This document shows, piece after piece, positions 13,117 to 64,000 of a DNA stretch of 64,000 bases. The notes beneath the pieces are model-generated. The model saw only the letters and a list, made by a program, of their open reading frames with translations. It made no database searches and was not told the origin of the DNA. A program made the position numbers and the translations under genes. This stretch comes from Anadara kagoshimensis (lineage: Eukaryota; Mollusca; Bivalvia; Arcoida; Arcidae): positions 28,589,083 through 28,653,082 of the forward strand of contig CM037874.1 of assembly GCA_021292105.1 (NCBI GenBank), written 5' to 3'. How positions within the stretch are numbered: the first letter of the stretch is position 1; every line of letters starts with the position of its first letter.

Positions 13117-16100
13117 CCATTTCAAATCGGCTTACAATATTTATCCAGAAGTAACGCCAATTCTATATAACTAAATATCGAAAAAGAAAAGTATTGGCAT
13201 AGGAAATCTCATTGCAAAGTTCAAAGGCTTTAAAAATTTGCATTGGAAACCTAATACCAATTTTCAATGCCTACAATTTAATTCACATCAGCAGTTGAAA
13301 AACCACTCCTTGTATTCCAATAAAGATCGATAGGTCAGTAAATTTAAATTTGTTCATTTACATTTGTAATCATCACTGATGTTAAATGTATTTGAACACA
13401 TGAAATAACCAACTAACATCAATCAACCCAATTGTGTTAGAGATTAGTGTAATCTATCGTGAGTTGACAGAACCAATCCCTTGTAAGAGCAATTTGCCTT
13501 GAAAAATATTTTAGGGGCATTTCATGGCATATTACTGATATTAAGACAGTTCCAAACAGTAATAGATGTTACAATATCAGTTGTATGTGCGTTGTACAAG
13601 TATACCATCTGCATGTTATATGTGATGTGATTGGTTAATTGTTAATTCCTCTGTGACCAATCGGTGATTTAATATGTCAATTTCAGCAAAGCAGAGATTC
13701 TGCAGTGAATTGTCGAGATGTTATCCAAGTCTTTAAGCGTATTACTTCAGTACCTGTTTATCCACAATGGTAAAGTCTTTGCAGAGAGGAAAAGCCAGGC
13801 AAATCACTCCATGCATTAATCTATAATAAAGTTTTCTCTTTCCAAACAATGTAATAATGATATCTACATATAATTTCACAAAATTTGAGGAAGATGGTCA
13901 AATACAAGACTCCTTAATTCAAGTGACTTAAAACTGATACACATACTTTAAGCCAGTGCTGAGAGTGATTACTTCTAATGTGCATTCCCAGAAAATTTCA
14001 GTTCAATAGACGGTTGGCCATATCAAATTCTAGATTGACACCCTTTATAATTTAACAAATTATAAACTTTCAAAAAAAATCTATCTTAACAGATACTACT
14101 AATAAAAAGAACCTACAAAGTACCTTCACCAGTGAGATTCCACCACATAAGAAAGTGATTGTTGGAAATTAAGCTAAGCACTCTCAAATTACTTTGTATA
14201 AGAAATTGGATTTTGAATAGCTATTCACCAATGGGAGGGAACTTGGATAATATATCAATACATCATTTTGGAATATATGAGCAATACATTAATTTGTTTT
14301 TGTTAAGAAATGGAAACGCTTTATGTTTAGGATAATTTTAATATACGAGTATTGCATTAGCAGTAAACAGGTTTTTTTATGTTCAGAAAGAGAAATACTT
14401 TATCTAGTAAAATACTACATGTACTACTTATACCAGGGTAGATCAAAACACACCAATGCAGATACTCAAATTCCATTCTCTACTTCAAAGGAGGAGTTCA
14501 TCATTATGAAAATTTATTTTCCTCTTAATTAATGAACAAACCACAATAAAACACACCATGCAAGTTTTTAAAGAATTTTAATAATAAAAATGTTTTTTTT
14601 TTCAATATATACATTTTATGCATTCACCGATTGCAAAATTCTGTCTAATAATACAGTAAACACTTTTGGGTTTGTTGTACAGTTTATTTATAAAATGGAA
14701 TGCTAAATACTTCTTTTTGGAGAAAACAAATTTCAAACTACTTGACTATTTCATCATTCATTCTTTAAAAAAACAGGGATATTATATACCATTATGAATC
14801 ATAGTAATTATTATCAGTACAAGTTAAAACAGATTAAACCATTATAATATATTACTAAACATATATTAAAAACATTATTCCATAGCCAAGAAAAAAAGAC
14901 AGCTTTTTGCAACACGCTGAAGCACCAAGGTACTGCATTTCATCAACCTCCATCATCACAGAATATTTATAACATCCCATTCATACTCAATATTTTTACA
15001 TTCTACCTAGTCGACCACTCATACGTTGGGGTTCAAATAGGTACCATATGTTAGCTCTAAATGTTTGAGCCAAACTATTATTTCCATCGAATATGAAATC
15101 ACGTAATTCTATATTTTCCTGAAAACTAATTTATTTTCAGAAAAAGCTAAAAAAAGGTTTTCTATAACCAAAGGAAACAGTAGTCCAAACATGAGCAGTT
15201 ATCACATGGTAAAAGAGTGAACCTCCTTAACAGAAAACACCCAAATTGCAGTTTTAGTAGCGAAATTTGAAAAGTAAAACAACACATTGAAAACTAACTG
15301 AAAGACCCCCAAGGGATTTTCTCAACATTTAAAAAGAGTAAACCACATTCAATTGTCTAAATAATTGAGTACCTACATGTATATATTTACACACAAAGTA
15401 TGAGACGAGTTACAAAATGTCATCTAGATGATTGCAATATTCAAATGATTACGACATATGAAATGAATCTTTCACATCTCCTGGCAGAACTCATCCATTC
15501 AAAGTTTAATTCTAAATCAAAACTCGCAAACCGACACAAAACATCCATACTGGGTCTTAATAAGGCCTAAATATGACGTTTGAATAAATTTGAAAACAAC
15601 GAAGATAATGAAGAAAAAGCATTCTAGAATTTTATCTTTTAACATTGACAATGATTAAACAATATTTAAATCATATGCTTTGATGAAAAAACAATATACA
15701 TGAAACAACACAGGTTATAATGATTATAGAAAATTGATATACACTATATTGAAATCTACAAGGGTAGGAATGTGGAAAGGTGACAGGAGATCTTAGCATA
15801 ATATATATGTACACCACTGTGGTCAACCACCTCAAATTAGTAAATTTCACTTCATAATGTTCATTTATTTTACATATGTTCAGTATCATAAAAACACTGA
15901 ATTTTTAGCCTGCTGTGTCTATTTTCTGAAATTACTATAAAGAGTAATCCAGACTAAATAGACATAAGCAGATTTTTTTTTTCACTTTGTAGATATTTTG
16001 ATAAAACATTGTATGAACATCATATATTGTATCAATTGTGGATGGTTAGTAGTGAAGAAATGCAGTACTAGGCCAGATGATGCAAAAAGTTGAGAGAAGC

Positions 16101-18463
16101 TGCAGATTTATAAAGGACAAAAAAATGGTAAGCTAATATAGCTTCCTAGCACAGATAACCAATATAGCAACCGCTTTTGGCCCTGGTGGGAAATACTTTC
16201 AATAGAATAGATTCCAATTTTGTCTTGAAGCAATGAGAAAATTATTTTAAAAAAGAGAGTTGCAATTTATAGAAATCTTACTTTTGCATATCAAAGTAAA
16301 ATGATTAAAATTTCAATTCTTAAAGCTAAATCTGTATTACAAAGACTGATTAATCTTTAAATTGAAAAACCAAATAATGTATACAAATTTGAATTTTTTT
16401 GTTTCTAAACAAACCATGACATAAATTAATAATACTGTCCATGTACAAAAATAATGCCAAAAATTATTGCTTCAAAAACATAAATCGAATCTTTTCTGTT
16501 GCTTTTTGTAGAAATTACTATAAAAAAAGATTTTCTAGGAAAAAAATTTTGTCCAATAATAAGAGTGTTGATGTTATGGAAAAAATTTATTCCCCATGCA
16601 AGATATATAAAATATTGAAATTATATTTCAATAAATCTACATCTTTACCATACAATGGTTATTTAATCTCTTTTCAATAGTTTTCCATCTACGGATAAAT
16701 CCTTTGTCTATAACGTGATGCGCCTGAAACTGAAAGTCAAATCAACATCAACAACATACAAGTCATTGCGGCTTCTCTTTAAAAAAGCAAGTGATTACTT
16801 TTTAATTCCAATTTCACACACCAGATCAGACATACAATATGCTAACAATGTTTTTTTAGATAAATATTAAATTCTAAAACAGCGGCAGAAAGAATTTCTG
16901 AGAGTATTAAGTAATAAATAGAATGAACAGCTGCTACCTTAGGATGTTTTTATCTATGTTACCTGATAACATAATATTCACAAAAGACCGATATTTGAAT
17001 AATTTTTCATTACTGGATAGAAAATTAAAAATAATGCTGTCTTTTTCAAAGAACATTAACATTTCATATGAAATATGAAATGTAATTTTTCAACAAAAAA
17101 CCGATTTCCAGTCATTTCCTGCTCTGCAGACTGAAGTCAACAAAAAAAACCAACATAATAATAACAAATAGACTGCTGATAAGCATGTGGAATTGGATTT
17201 GTTAAATCATCACAAATAAATTATACAAAATACTCCCAGAACAATAAACAAAGGGAAGATGCCACATAAACCAAGCTTACGCTGACTAGATTTAAACATT
17301 TTTTAAGACAAACAAATGGTAACTATTGTTGCAAAAACTTATGCAGATACTGTAACAAGTCTGTAAAGTATCAAGGTGCTATGACAGTCTATCTACCATG
17401 CCATTTTTCTATCCACAATTCTACTATATATAATATTTCTGTGTCACATATACCTGGACGGTGATGTAAAATAAGCTCTAAACAAAATTATGATTTCCAT
17501 TCTATAAGGATAGTTTGAATGTCTTTTAAATGGCTTGGGGGGAAATCTATAAGAATTTCCATCTCCATGGTGAAACCTTTTTGCATCTTATCACAAATAC
17601 AAAATCGTGCACAAGCTGCATGCCTGAATCAACAATTTTGATTTTAATTTAGACATGAATTTTTTCTTACTTAATTCAGAATTTCCTTGAATTTTGAAAT
17701 TGTTAAAAGATATTTCCATTTTAAAGGTATTTTTCAAAAAAAACATCAGCTCAGCTTGGTTTAAGGGTTTAAAATCACAGCATTTGTATTGAATTCTGTA
17801 GTAAAAGTCCTGACATACTGATTAAAAATGCACACACGCACACACACAATATTGTTACAATCCAAGACATGTATAATTCAACATCAAAGCAGGGACTTCA
17901 AAACAAATGGTAACCACATCGAAACCTTCAAAAATTCACTCTAACCATCAAATGCAAATAAATACACAAAACTATAAATAACTGAGTGAATCAGAAAGTC
18001 AATTCTGTATACACACAACAATACAACAATCAAATTCAAAAATTTTGTTTTGTAAATCTTCAACATACAAAATATTGTAATGTTTTAAGTTTCATGGGGA
18101 TCCTAATGAGTGGTTGTATTTCAAAATGCATCATGCATCTTCACAGTATTCTTCTTCTTATTGAGCAATTTTAAGATTTTTAAAGAGTGAAAAAAAAAAT
18201 CATTTTTCTTATTTTTTCAAATCAAGGCCAATTCATATTATTGAAATAATAATTTAAAATATAAGTTATAACAATAAATAAATGAATAAATATGTAAACC
18301 AGAAAAAAAATAATAAATAAAGGGTATCAAATGCATGCTAAAGGAATTCAAATTATTACTTCACATGCTCAATAAACTAGCTCTCTGCAATGCTTTTACT
18401 TAAAGGAATAAACATAATTTCAATGATAAGTTAACCGATTCTGATTAAATTATTCTTAATGTA
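12763..18463. other. Intergenic, possibly SERCA 3'-UTR at its right
   Basis: AT-rich DNA without recognisable genes. The part nearest 18.4 kb lies directly downstream (minus strand) of the SERCA stop, so some of it may be 3'-UTR or alternative 3' exon, but nothing in the sequence fixes the transcript end. A short CA microsatellite lies near 17830. Confidence 0.5.
13083..13109. repeat. Poly(T) tract
   Basis: A run of 27 or so T on the plus strand. It could be the tail of a retroposed sequence on the minus strand, but no element body is recognisable next to it. Confidence 0.7.
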
Positions 18464-18473
18464 TTTATTTATT
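18464..18473 (-). terminator. Possible SERCA poly(A) signal
   Basis: On the minus strand this reads AATAAATAAA, about 285 nt after the SERCA stop at 18755. AATAAA-like strings are common in this AT-rich DNA, so the assignment is tentative. Confidence 0.3.
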
Positions 18474-18754
18474 TTTTTTTTTTGAAAATGTGTTATACTA
18501 AGGTGCCCACATTTAAAAAATACTGAAACCAAAGAAATTACATAAATGAATTAATTCTTAAATATTTCAATTCAAACTGAATGATAGATATTGCAATTTC
18601 AGATGACATGCTCTCATATATAATGTACTGTCTTTATGAAATTGTGATTCCCACAACTAAAAGATGGTTACGACATTATGAGAGCTTGATGGGATACATG
18701 TTATGTCGATTAAGGGGAGGTAAATCATAGTACATATCTACTGTCTGACATTCG

Positions 18755-59156
<40,402 letters not shown>

Positions 59157-60067
59157 TCAGAAAATATAAAATCAAATTTGTCAACAACCAACAGAGATAT
59201 GGGTGTATCTATAGCTCCAAAAGTTACCTGCAAAATCATACATTACAGGTAGTGTTTCGAACAATGTAACATAATCATGAACTATTTAGTAATCTTCCCC
59301 AATGACGAAAGGGAGGTTCTGGATAGAGGCACCATTTGTGACATTCTAAATGCAAGACGTTTGCGAAAAAGTGACCCTTAAGCACTAATTTGTTGCAAAT
59401 GCATGTCTCTAAATACAGCCTGATTTGTGGTCTACCTAAATAGAGCATACCCCACAGCTCTTGATGCAACACAAAGATTTTATCAATCAAATCTAACATG
59501 TTTCAATCATTGAATAGAAATGCTTGCTCATGTTATCTTGCTCAGTCTGTTTGAATCTTTTCTACTTGTAAGCATCCTTTGTAGCCACCGTTTGTAGCTG
59601 CCATATAAATTCTAGAGGTGTCTTTAGCGTGCACTAAGATTAGATCTCAGTTATGAGTCTCATCCAAAAGAATATTGAAGGAGTATTGAGCTTTACAGCT
59701 CCACTGTGATCTAGAGATGTAACACTCTTAAGAAATGAGATTTGAACAAACAGCCCTTGACATTGAAAGCCAGTAACAAAACCACTCAGTCATGCCCATC
59801 AACTTACAAGAGAACCCACAAAGAAGACACAGAGAGTAAAGAGTTAAAAAAGATATTGCAATACATCTTTATAAGTTCTAAATTATACAAGTGGTTAAGT
59901 TCTGTCAAGTTGTCATTTTTCATAATATTTCGGGTACCGTAATCTAAACCTGTAAAATATGTGTTTCATTTTTTGGTTCTCCAGAGTTAACAGTTCAACA
60001 AAGAACAGTATATATAACACTAGTTTCAAAGAACAGCATATTTAACACTAGTTTCAAAGAACAGCAT

Positions 60068-60249
60068 ACAGTCCAACCTGCCCTAATGGCCACATCTATA
60101 TAAGGGCCACCTGCTTATAAAGGCCAGTAGAATTATATCCAAATTGTTCTTTATTCATATTATTTGAACCTGTATATAAAGGCCACCTGCCCATAAAGGC
60201 CACTTTTACTGGTTTCCTTGAGTGGTCTTTATAGACAGGATTGACTGCA
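60068..60249. repeat. MITE with GGCCAC half-repeats
   Basis: The ends CAGTCCAACCTG and, inverted, CAGTCAATCCTGTC flank repeats of TATAAAGGCCACCTGC. The CAGT ends suggest a Tigger-like family. Confidence 0.7.
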
Positions 60250-60575
60250 ATTATATAACACAAGACCTACACAGACACTGTATTACTACAGTAGTAGTAT
60301 ACATTTGTGTATATAAATACATAACACATGTACTATTATTATATATTAAACAAAACGGTCATTGTGTTTTAAAAATGTGTCGAGTTATAACCTCCTTACT
60401 ACAAAGTTTACTGTAAACAAAAGATTATCTTTGAAGATTAATGTCAGGATTATGTGTGTTATAATGACTGTGTTAACGAATACTTTATAAGTTCTTAATC
60501 CATCTAGACTATTTCAAGTCTGAATTTGCAATTTTTTAAACAAAGCATTCAATATCTACAGATAAACTTTATGTA

Positions 60576-60722
60576 CAGTAAAACCTGGATTTAGTGCTAC
60601 CACTTGTAAAGACAGGTTTTGAATGAGGAAGAAACACAAAAGAAACAGACTTTGGAACTAAAAAATACCATGGTCATAAGCAAGATATCAAAGTGATCTA
60701 GGGGCATTATAATGAAGTTTTT
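60576..60722. repeat. CAGTAAAACC MITE, degenerate copy
   Basis: The left end CAGTAAAACCTGGATTT and near the right GGGGCATTATAATGAAG match the family at 44835-45012; the right terminus is decayed. Confidence 0.6.
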
Positions 60723-61408
60723 AAATTATAAATCCAAACAACTGTTAAATAAATGCTATTAAGTTGGATTTTGCAGAAGATGAAAATGAACTGAAAATTA
60801 TGATAGTTTAACCGTCTTTTTTTCTCTTTTTTTGTTTGTTTTATTTTTGTTTTGTTTTTTTAATTCTAAAACAAGTAACTACCTATTTTCAGGCCTCAGG
60901 GTCTCAGTGACCATTAGTCAAGTAACTGGTTTAGAATTGAAATAAACCTTGTTCCAACCAACATACGAAAAGGATGTCAAGCTAGGCCGAGTGTACGAGA
61001 TTTGACAAGACTAGTGTGCAAAAGTTTTTGCCAAGCATTTTTCAAGAAAAGAGCAATGCCCCTTCCCAATTTTAAGCCTAGCATAATAACTATTTTTTCC
61101 ATTAATAAGTCCATATGTACCATTATTATTAACCTGAATAACCTTCTCAATTCATCTTGTAAATTGTGCTACACATTCTGAATAATTAAAGGGCTAATAC
61201 CCATAGGATTATATTAATCAGAAAATCAGTGTCAGGATCGTTACAGATTACATTACAAATCTCTCCTTAATAGTTAGTAATGGGACATTATAAAGATTAC
61301 TAACGATTTCAGGCTCTCAGAGTCTCTATAGATTTTGATGCTTTAATTTACTCCAACAAAATGAATTAGAAAAATATCAATGTCATTTATGACAGTCTGA
61401 CCTAAATA

Positions 61409-61630
61409 CTGTAGATCACTTATTTTTCGCGAGTAAAAAATTTTGCGTCAAGACCATTTTGGCCTCCTTATTCGCGAAAAATTTGAATTCGCATTTGGAA
61501 TCTTATTGAATACAAAATACGCATGTCAACATAGAAATTCTGTTTGCTAGAAATATTTGTGTGGTATTTGAATTTGCGAATGGGATGAGTCGCGAATTTA
61601 CACGAAAATAAATCTCTCGCAAAATAAAAA
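61409..61630. repeat. TTCGCGAG MITE, interrupted at right
   Basis: The left end is CTGTAGATCACTTATTTTTC next to TA. The right arm inverted begins with a TTATTTTGCGAG block and breaks off at 61630, where the GAGGCCC element starts, so that element probably inserted into it. Confidence 0.6.
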
Positions 61631-64000
61631 CAAGAGGCCCAATAGGGCCTGTGATGCTCAACTGGCAGGTAATTTACATTTGTGATAAAAAACATGCAAA
61701 TCTTGTGAAATGGCATTTCCCCTCCTTTTTTACAATTGCAACTGGAACCAAAGTGGTTGGAAAACAAATCTGCATTGGTCTTTCATGTTATTGCTATGTA
61801 TAGGAACAGACGCCACCTTGGATTTTGGCTGATATGCCAGACACAACTTTTGGATTACTGTTAATAAAGGACTTTTCATGCTGTATTGGGTTAGAATTGG
61901 CCAATTCAGGAGAAAATTTTCAATGATTTGATTGAAACAAACATCTTATTTGTACACTGCCTAAAAATTGGGTCAACAATTTTTTTTCCAGGAAAGGTAA
62001 AACATTAGGTCATAACCTTCACAATTGACCTTAACCTCATTTGAAGATAATTACAAGATTACAAGAATATTTAAAAAATTAAAACCCCATGTCATTATCT
62101 GATCAAATAGTGAAGATATAACAATTTCAGCAATTGTTTGCATCCATGACCTTGACCTTTGAACCCATAACCTTTCTCTATGCATCAAAATAGTAGATGA
62201 ATTAATATATATGCCTATAGAAAATGTAAATAGTTTTCAGGATAATTAACCATTTCTGTATTATTTCGTATCTGTGACCTTGACCATTGAACCCCTGACC
62301 TTAATCTATAAATCACAATGATCGTTACATCAATACCAACATTATATTCTAATATACATGCCTATACAAAATATTTAATTTGTGTTAATTAATGTTTTTT
62401 ATTTTGTTTTGCATCTGTGACCTTCACCTTTGAACCCATGACCTTTTTCTATACACCAAAATGTTCGTTGTATTAATACCTACAACATTCTGATATACAT
62501 GCCTATACAAAAAATTTATAGTTTTAAAGATAATGAACCATTAAGTTATTATTTAGCGTCTATGACCTTGACCTTTGAACCAATTACCTTAATCTATACA
62601 TCAAAATGACCGTTGCATCAATACCAACAATATTCCAATGTACATGCCTATACAAAAAGTTTATAGTTTTCGAGATAATGAACCATTTCGGTATTGTTTT
62701 GCTTCTGTGACCTTGACCTTTGGACCCATGACCTTTTTCTATACACCAAAATGATCGTTGTATCAATACCTACAACATTCTAATATACATGCCTATACAA
62801 AAAGTTGATAGTTTTCGAGATAATGAACCATTTCGGTATTGTTTCGCGTCTGTGACCTTGACCTTTGAACCCATGACCTTAATCTATACATCAAAATGAC
62901 TGTTGCATCGATACCAACAATATTCCAATGTACATGCCTATACAAAAAGTTTATAGTTTTTAAGATAAAGAACCGTTTCAGTATTATTTCGCTTCTGTGA
63001 CCTTGACCTTTGAACCCATGACCTTAATCTATACATCAAAATGACCGTTGCATCAATACCAACAATATTCCAATGTACATGCCTATACAAAAAGTTTATA
63101 GTTTTCGAGATAATGAACCATTTCGGTATTGTTTTGCTTCTGTGACCTTGACCTTTGGACCCATGACCTTTTTCTATACACCAAAATGATCGTTGTATCA
63201 ATACCTACAATATTCAAATATACATGCCTATACAAAAAGTTTATAGTTTTCAAGATAATGAATCGGTTCAGTATTATTTGGCATCTGTGACCTTGACCTT
63301 TGAACCCATGACCTTAATCTATACATCAAAATGACCATTGCATCAATACCAACAATATTCCAATATACATGCCTATACAAAAAGTTGATAGTTTTCGAGA
63401 TAATGAACCATTTCGGCATTGTTTCGCGTCTGTGACCTTGACCTTTGAACCCATGACCTTAATCTATACATCAAAATGACCGTTGCATCGATACCAACAA
63501 TATTCCAATGTACATGCCTATACAAAAAGTTTATAGTTTTCGAGATAATGAACCATTTTCGGTATTGTTTTGTTTCTGTGACCTTGACCTTTCGACCCAT
63601 GACCTTAATCTATACACCAAAATGATCATTGTATCAATATCTACAACATTCTAATATACATGCCTCTACAAAAAGTTTATAGTTTTCAAGATAATGAACC
63701 GTTTCAATATTATTTCGCGTCTGTGACCTTGACCTTTGAACCCATGACCTTAATCTATACATCAAAATGACCGTTGCATCAATACCAACAATATTCCAAT
63801 ATACATGCCTATACAAAAAGTTGATAGTTTTCGAGATAATAAATAAAATCAGAAAGTCTAAAGCCTTAATTTAGCATCTAATTTGCATATTCCGCTAATT
63901 ACGAGCAAACAGAAAAAGTTACAAAAAAACCTGTTACATATATTAAATGGCTAGACATCTACTTTCTAAATCTCAAATTTGAACTAAATCGGTCCATAAA
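61631..64000 (+). mobile_element. Helitron-like element with large 145-bp tandem array, runs off the window
   Basis: The left end CAAGAGGCCCAATAGGGCCT matches the 49668 element, as does the 145-bp unit. About 12 units fill 62130-63845. A different AT-rich segment follows to the window end; no right hairpin has been reached. Confidence 0.7.
62130..63845. repeat. 145-bp satellite-like array, about 12 units
   Basis: TGTGACCTTGACC-type starts fall at 62273, 62416, 62561, 62706, 62851, 62996, 63141, 63286, 63431, 63577 and 63722, almost all 145 apart. Two subtypes alternate: one with TTTTTCTATACACC (B), one with TTAATCTATACATC (A). Minus-strand open frames across it are by-products of the repeat. 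Confidence 0.92.

Noticed and set aside
62584-63816. Several similar minus-strand frames of 60-87 codons
   Set aside because: They repeat because the DNA is a 145-bp tandem array; 145 is not a multiple of three, so no long frame is maintained.
62130-63845. CRISPR-like array
   Set aside because: Regularly spaced repeats, but the whole 145-bp unit is repeated with no unique spacers; this is eukaryotic tandem DNA.

Overview
The window is eukaryotic, AT-rich, intron-rich DNA that reads as a bivalve mollusc chromosome. The left-hand gene is close to the blue-mussel phosphoenolpyruvate mutase, and the spacers and introns are full of short dispersed repeats typical of bivalves (tRNA-derived SINEs, TA-flanked MITEs, hairpin-ended Helitron-like elements with tandem cores). 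The species cannot be fixed from the sequence.

Layout. (1) 394-3613, plus strand: the last five coding exons of a phosphoenolpyruvate phosphomutase gene, the enzyme that makes the C-P bond of phosphonates; the earlier exons lie left of the window. (2) 3614-18754: about 15 kb of convergent intergenic/3'-UTR DNA with no recognisable gene. (3) 18755-59132, minus strand: a sarco/endoplasmic reticulum Ca2+-ATPase (SERCA) gene from residue 109 (rabbit SERCA1a numbering) to the stop. The first 108 codons lie right of the window. Twenty-two coding segments align without gaps to the family and give a 1020-residue protein. All key residues are present: TGES, E309, D351, K515, TGD625-627, D703, N768, E771, N796, T799, D800, E908. 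(4) 59133-64000: upstream SERCA intron holding MITEs and a 145-bp tandem array inside a repeat element that runs off the window.

Three features make the SERCA gene notable. Exon 20 of the visible set is present twice in tandem (23504-23637 and 22532-22665): both copies are 134 nt, in the same phase and 75% identical in protein, so they must be used in a mutually exclusive way. They encode the lumenal L7-8 loop and most of transmembrane helix 8, including Ca2+ ligand E908. The intron at 25794-26324 is a textbook AT-AC, U12-type intron (ATATCCTTT donor, CCTTAAC branch site, AC acceptor). The last coding exon gives a SERCA2b-like extended tail with an 11th hydrophobic segment, and contains a possible splice donor exactly where vertebrate SERCA tails diverge.

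The two genes face each other tail to tail and have no obvious functional link. No CRISPR array, rRNA gene, functional tRNA gene, retrovirus or Polinton was seen.
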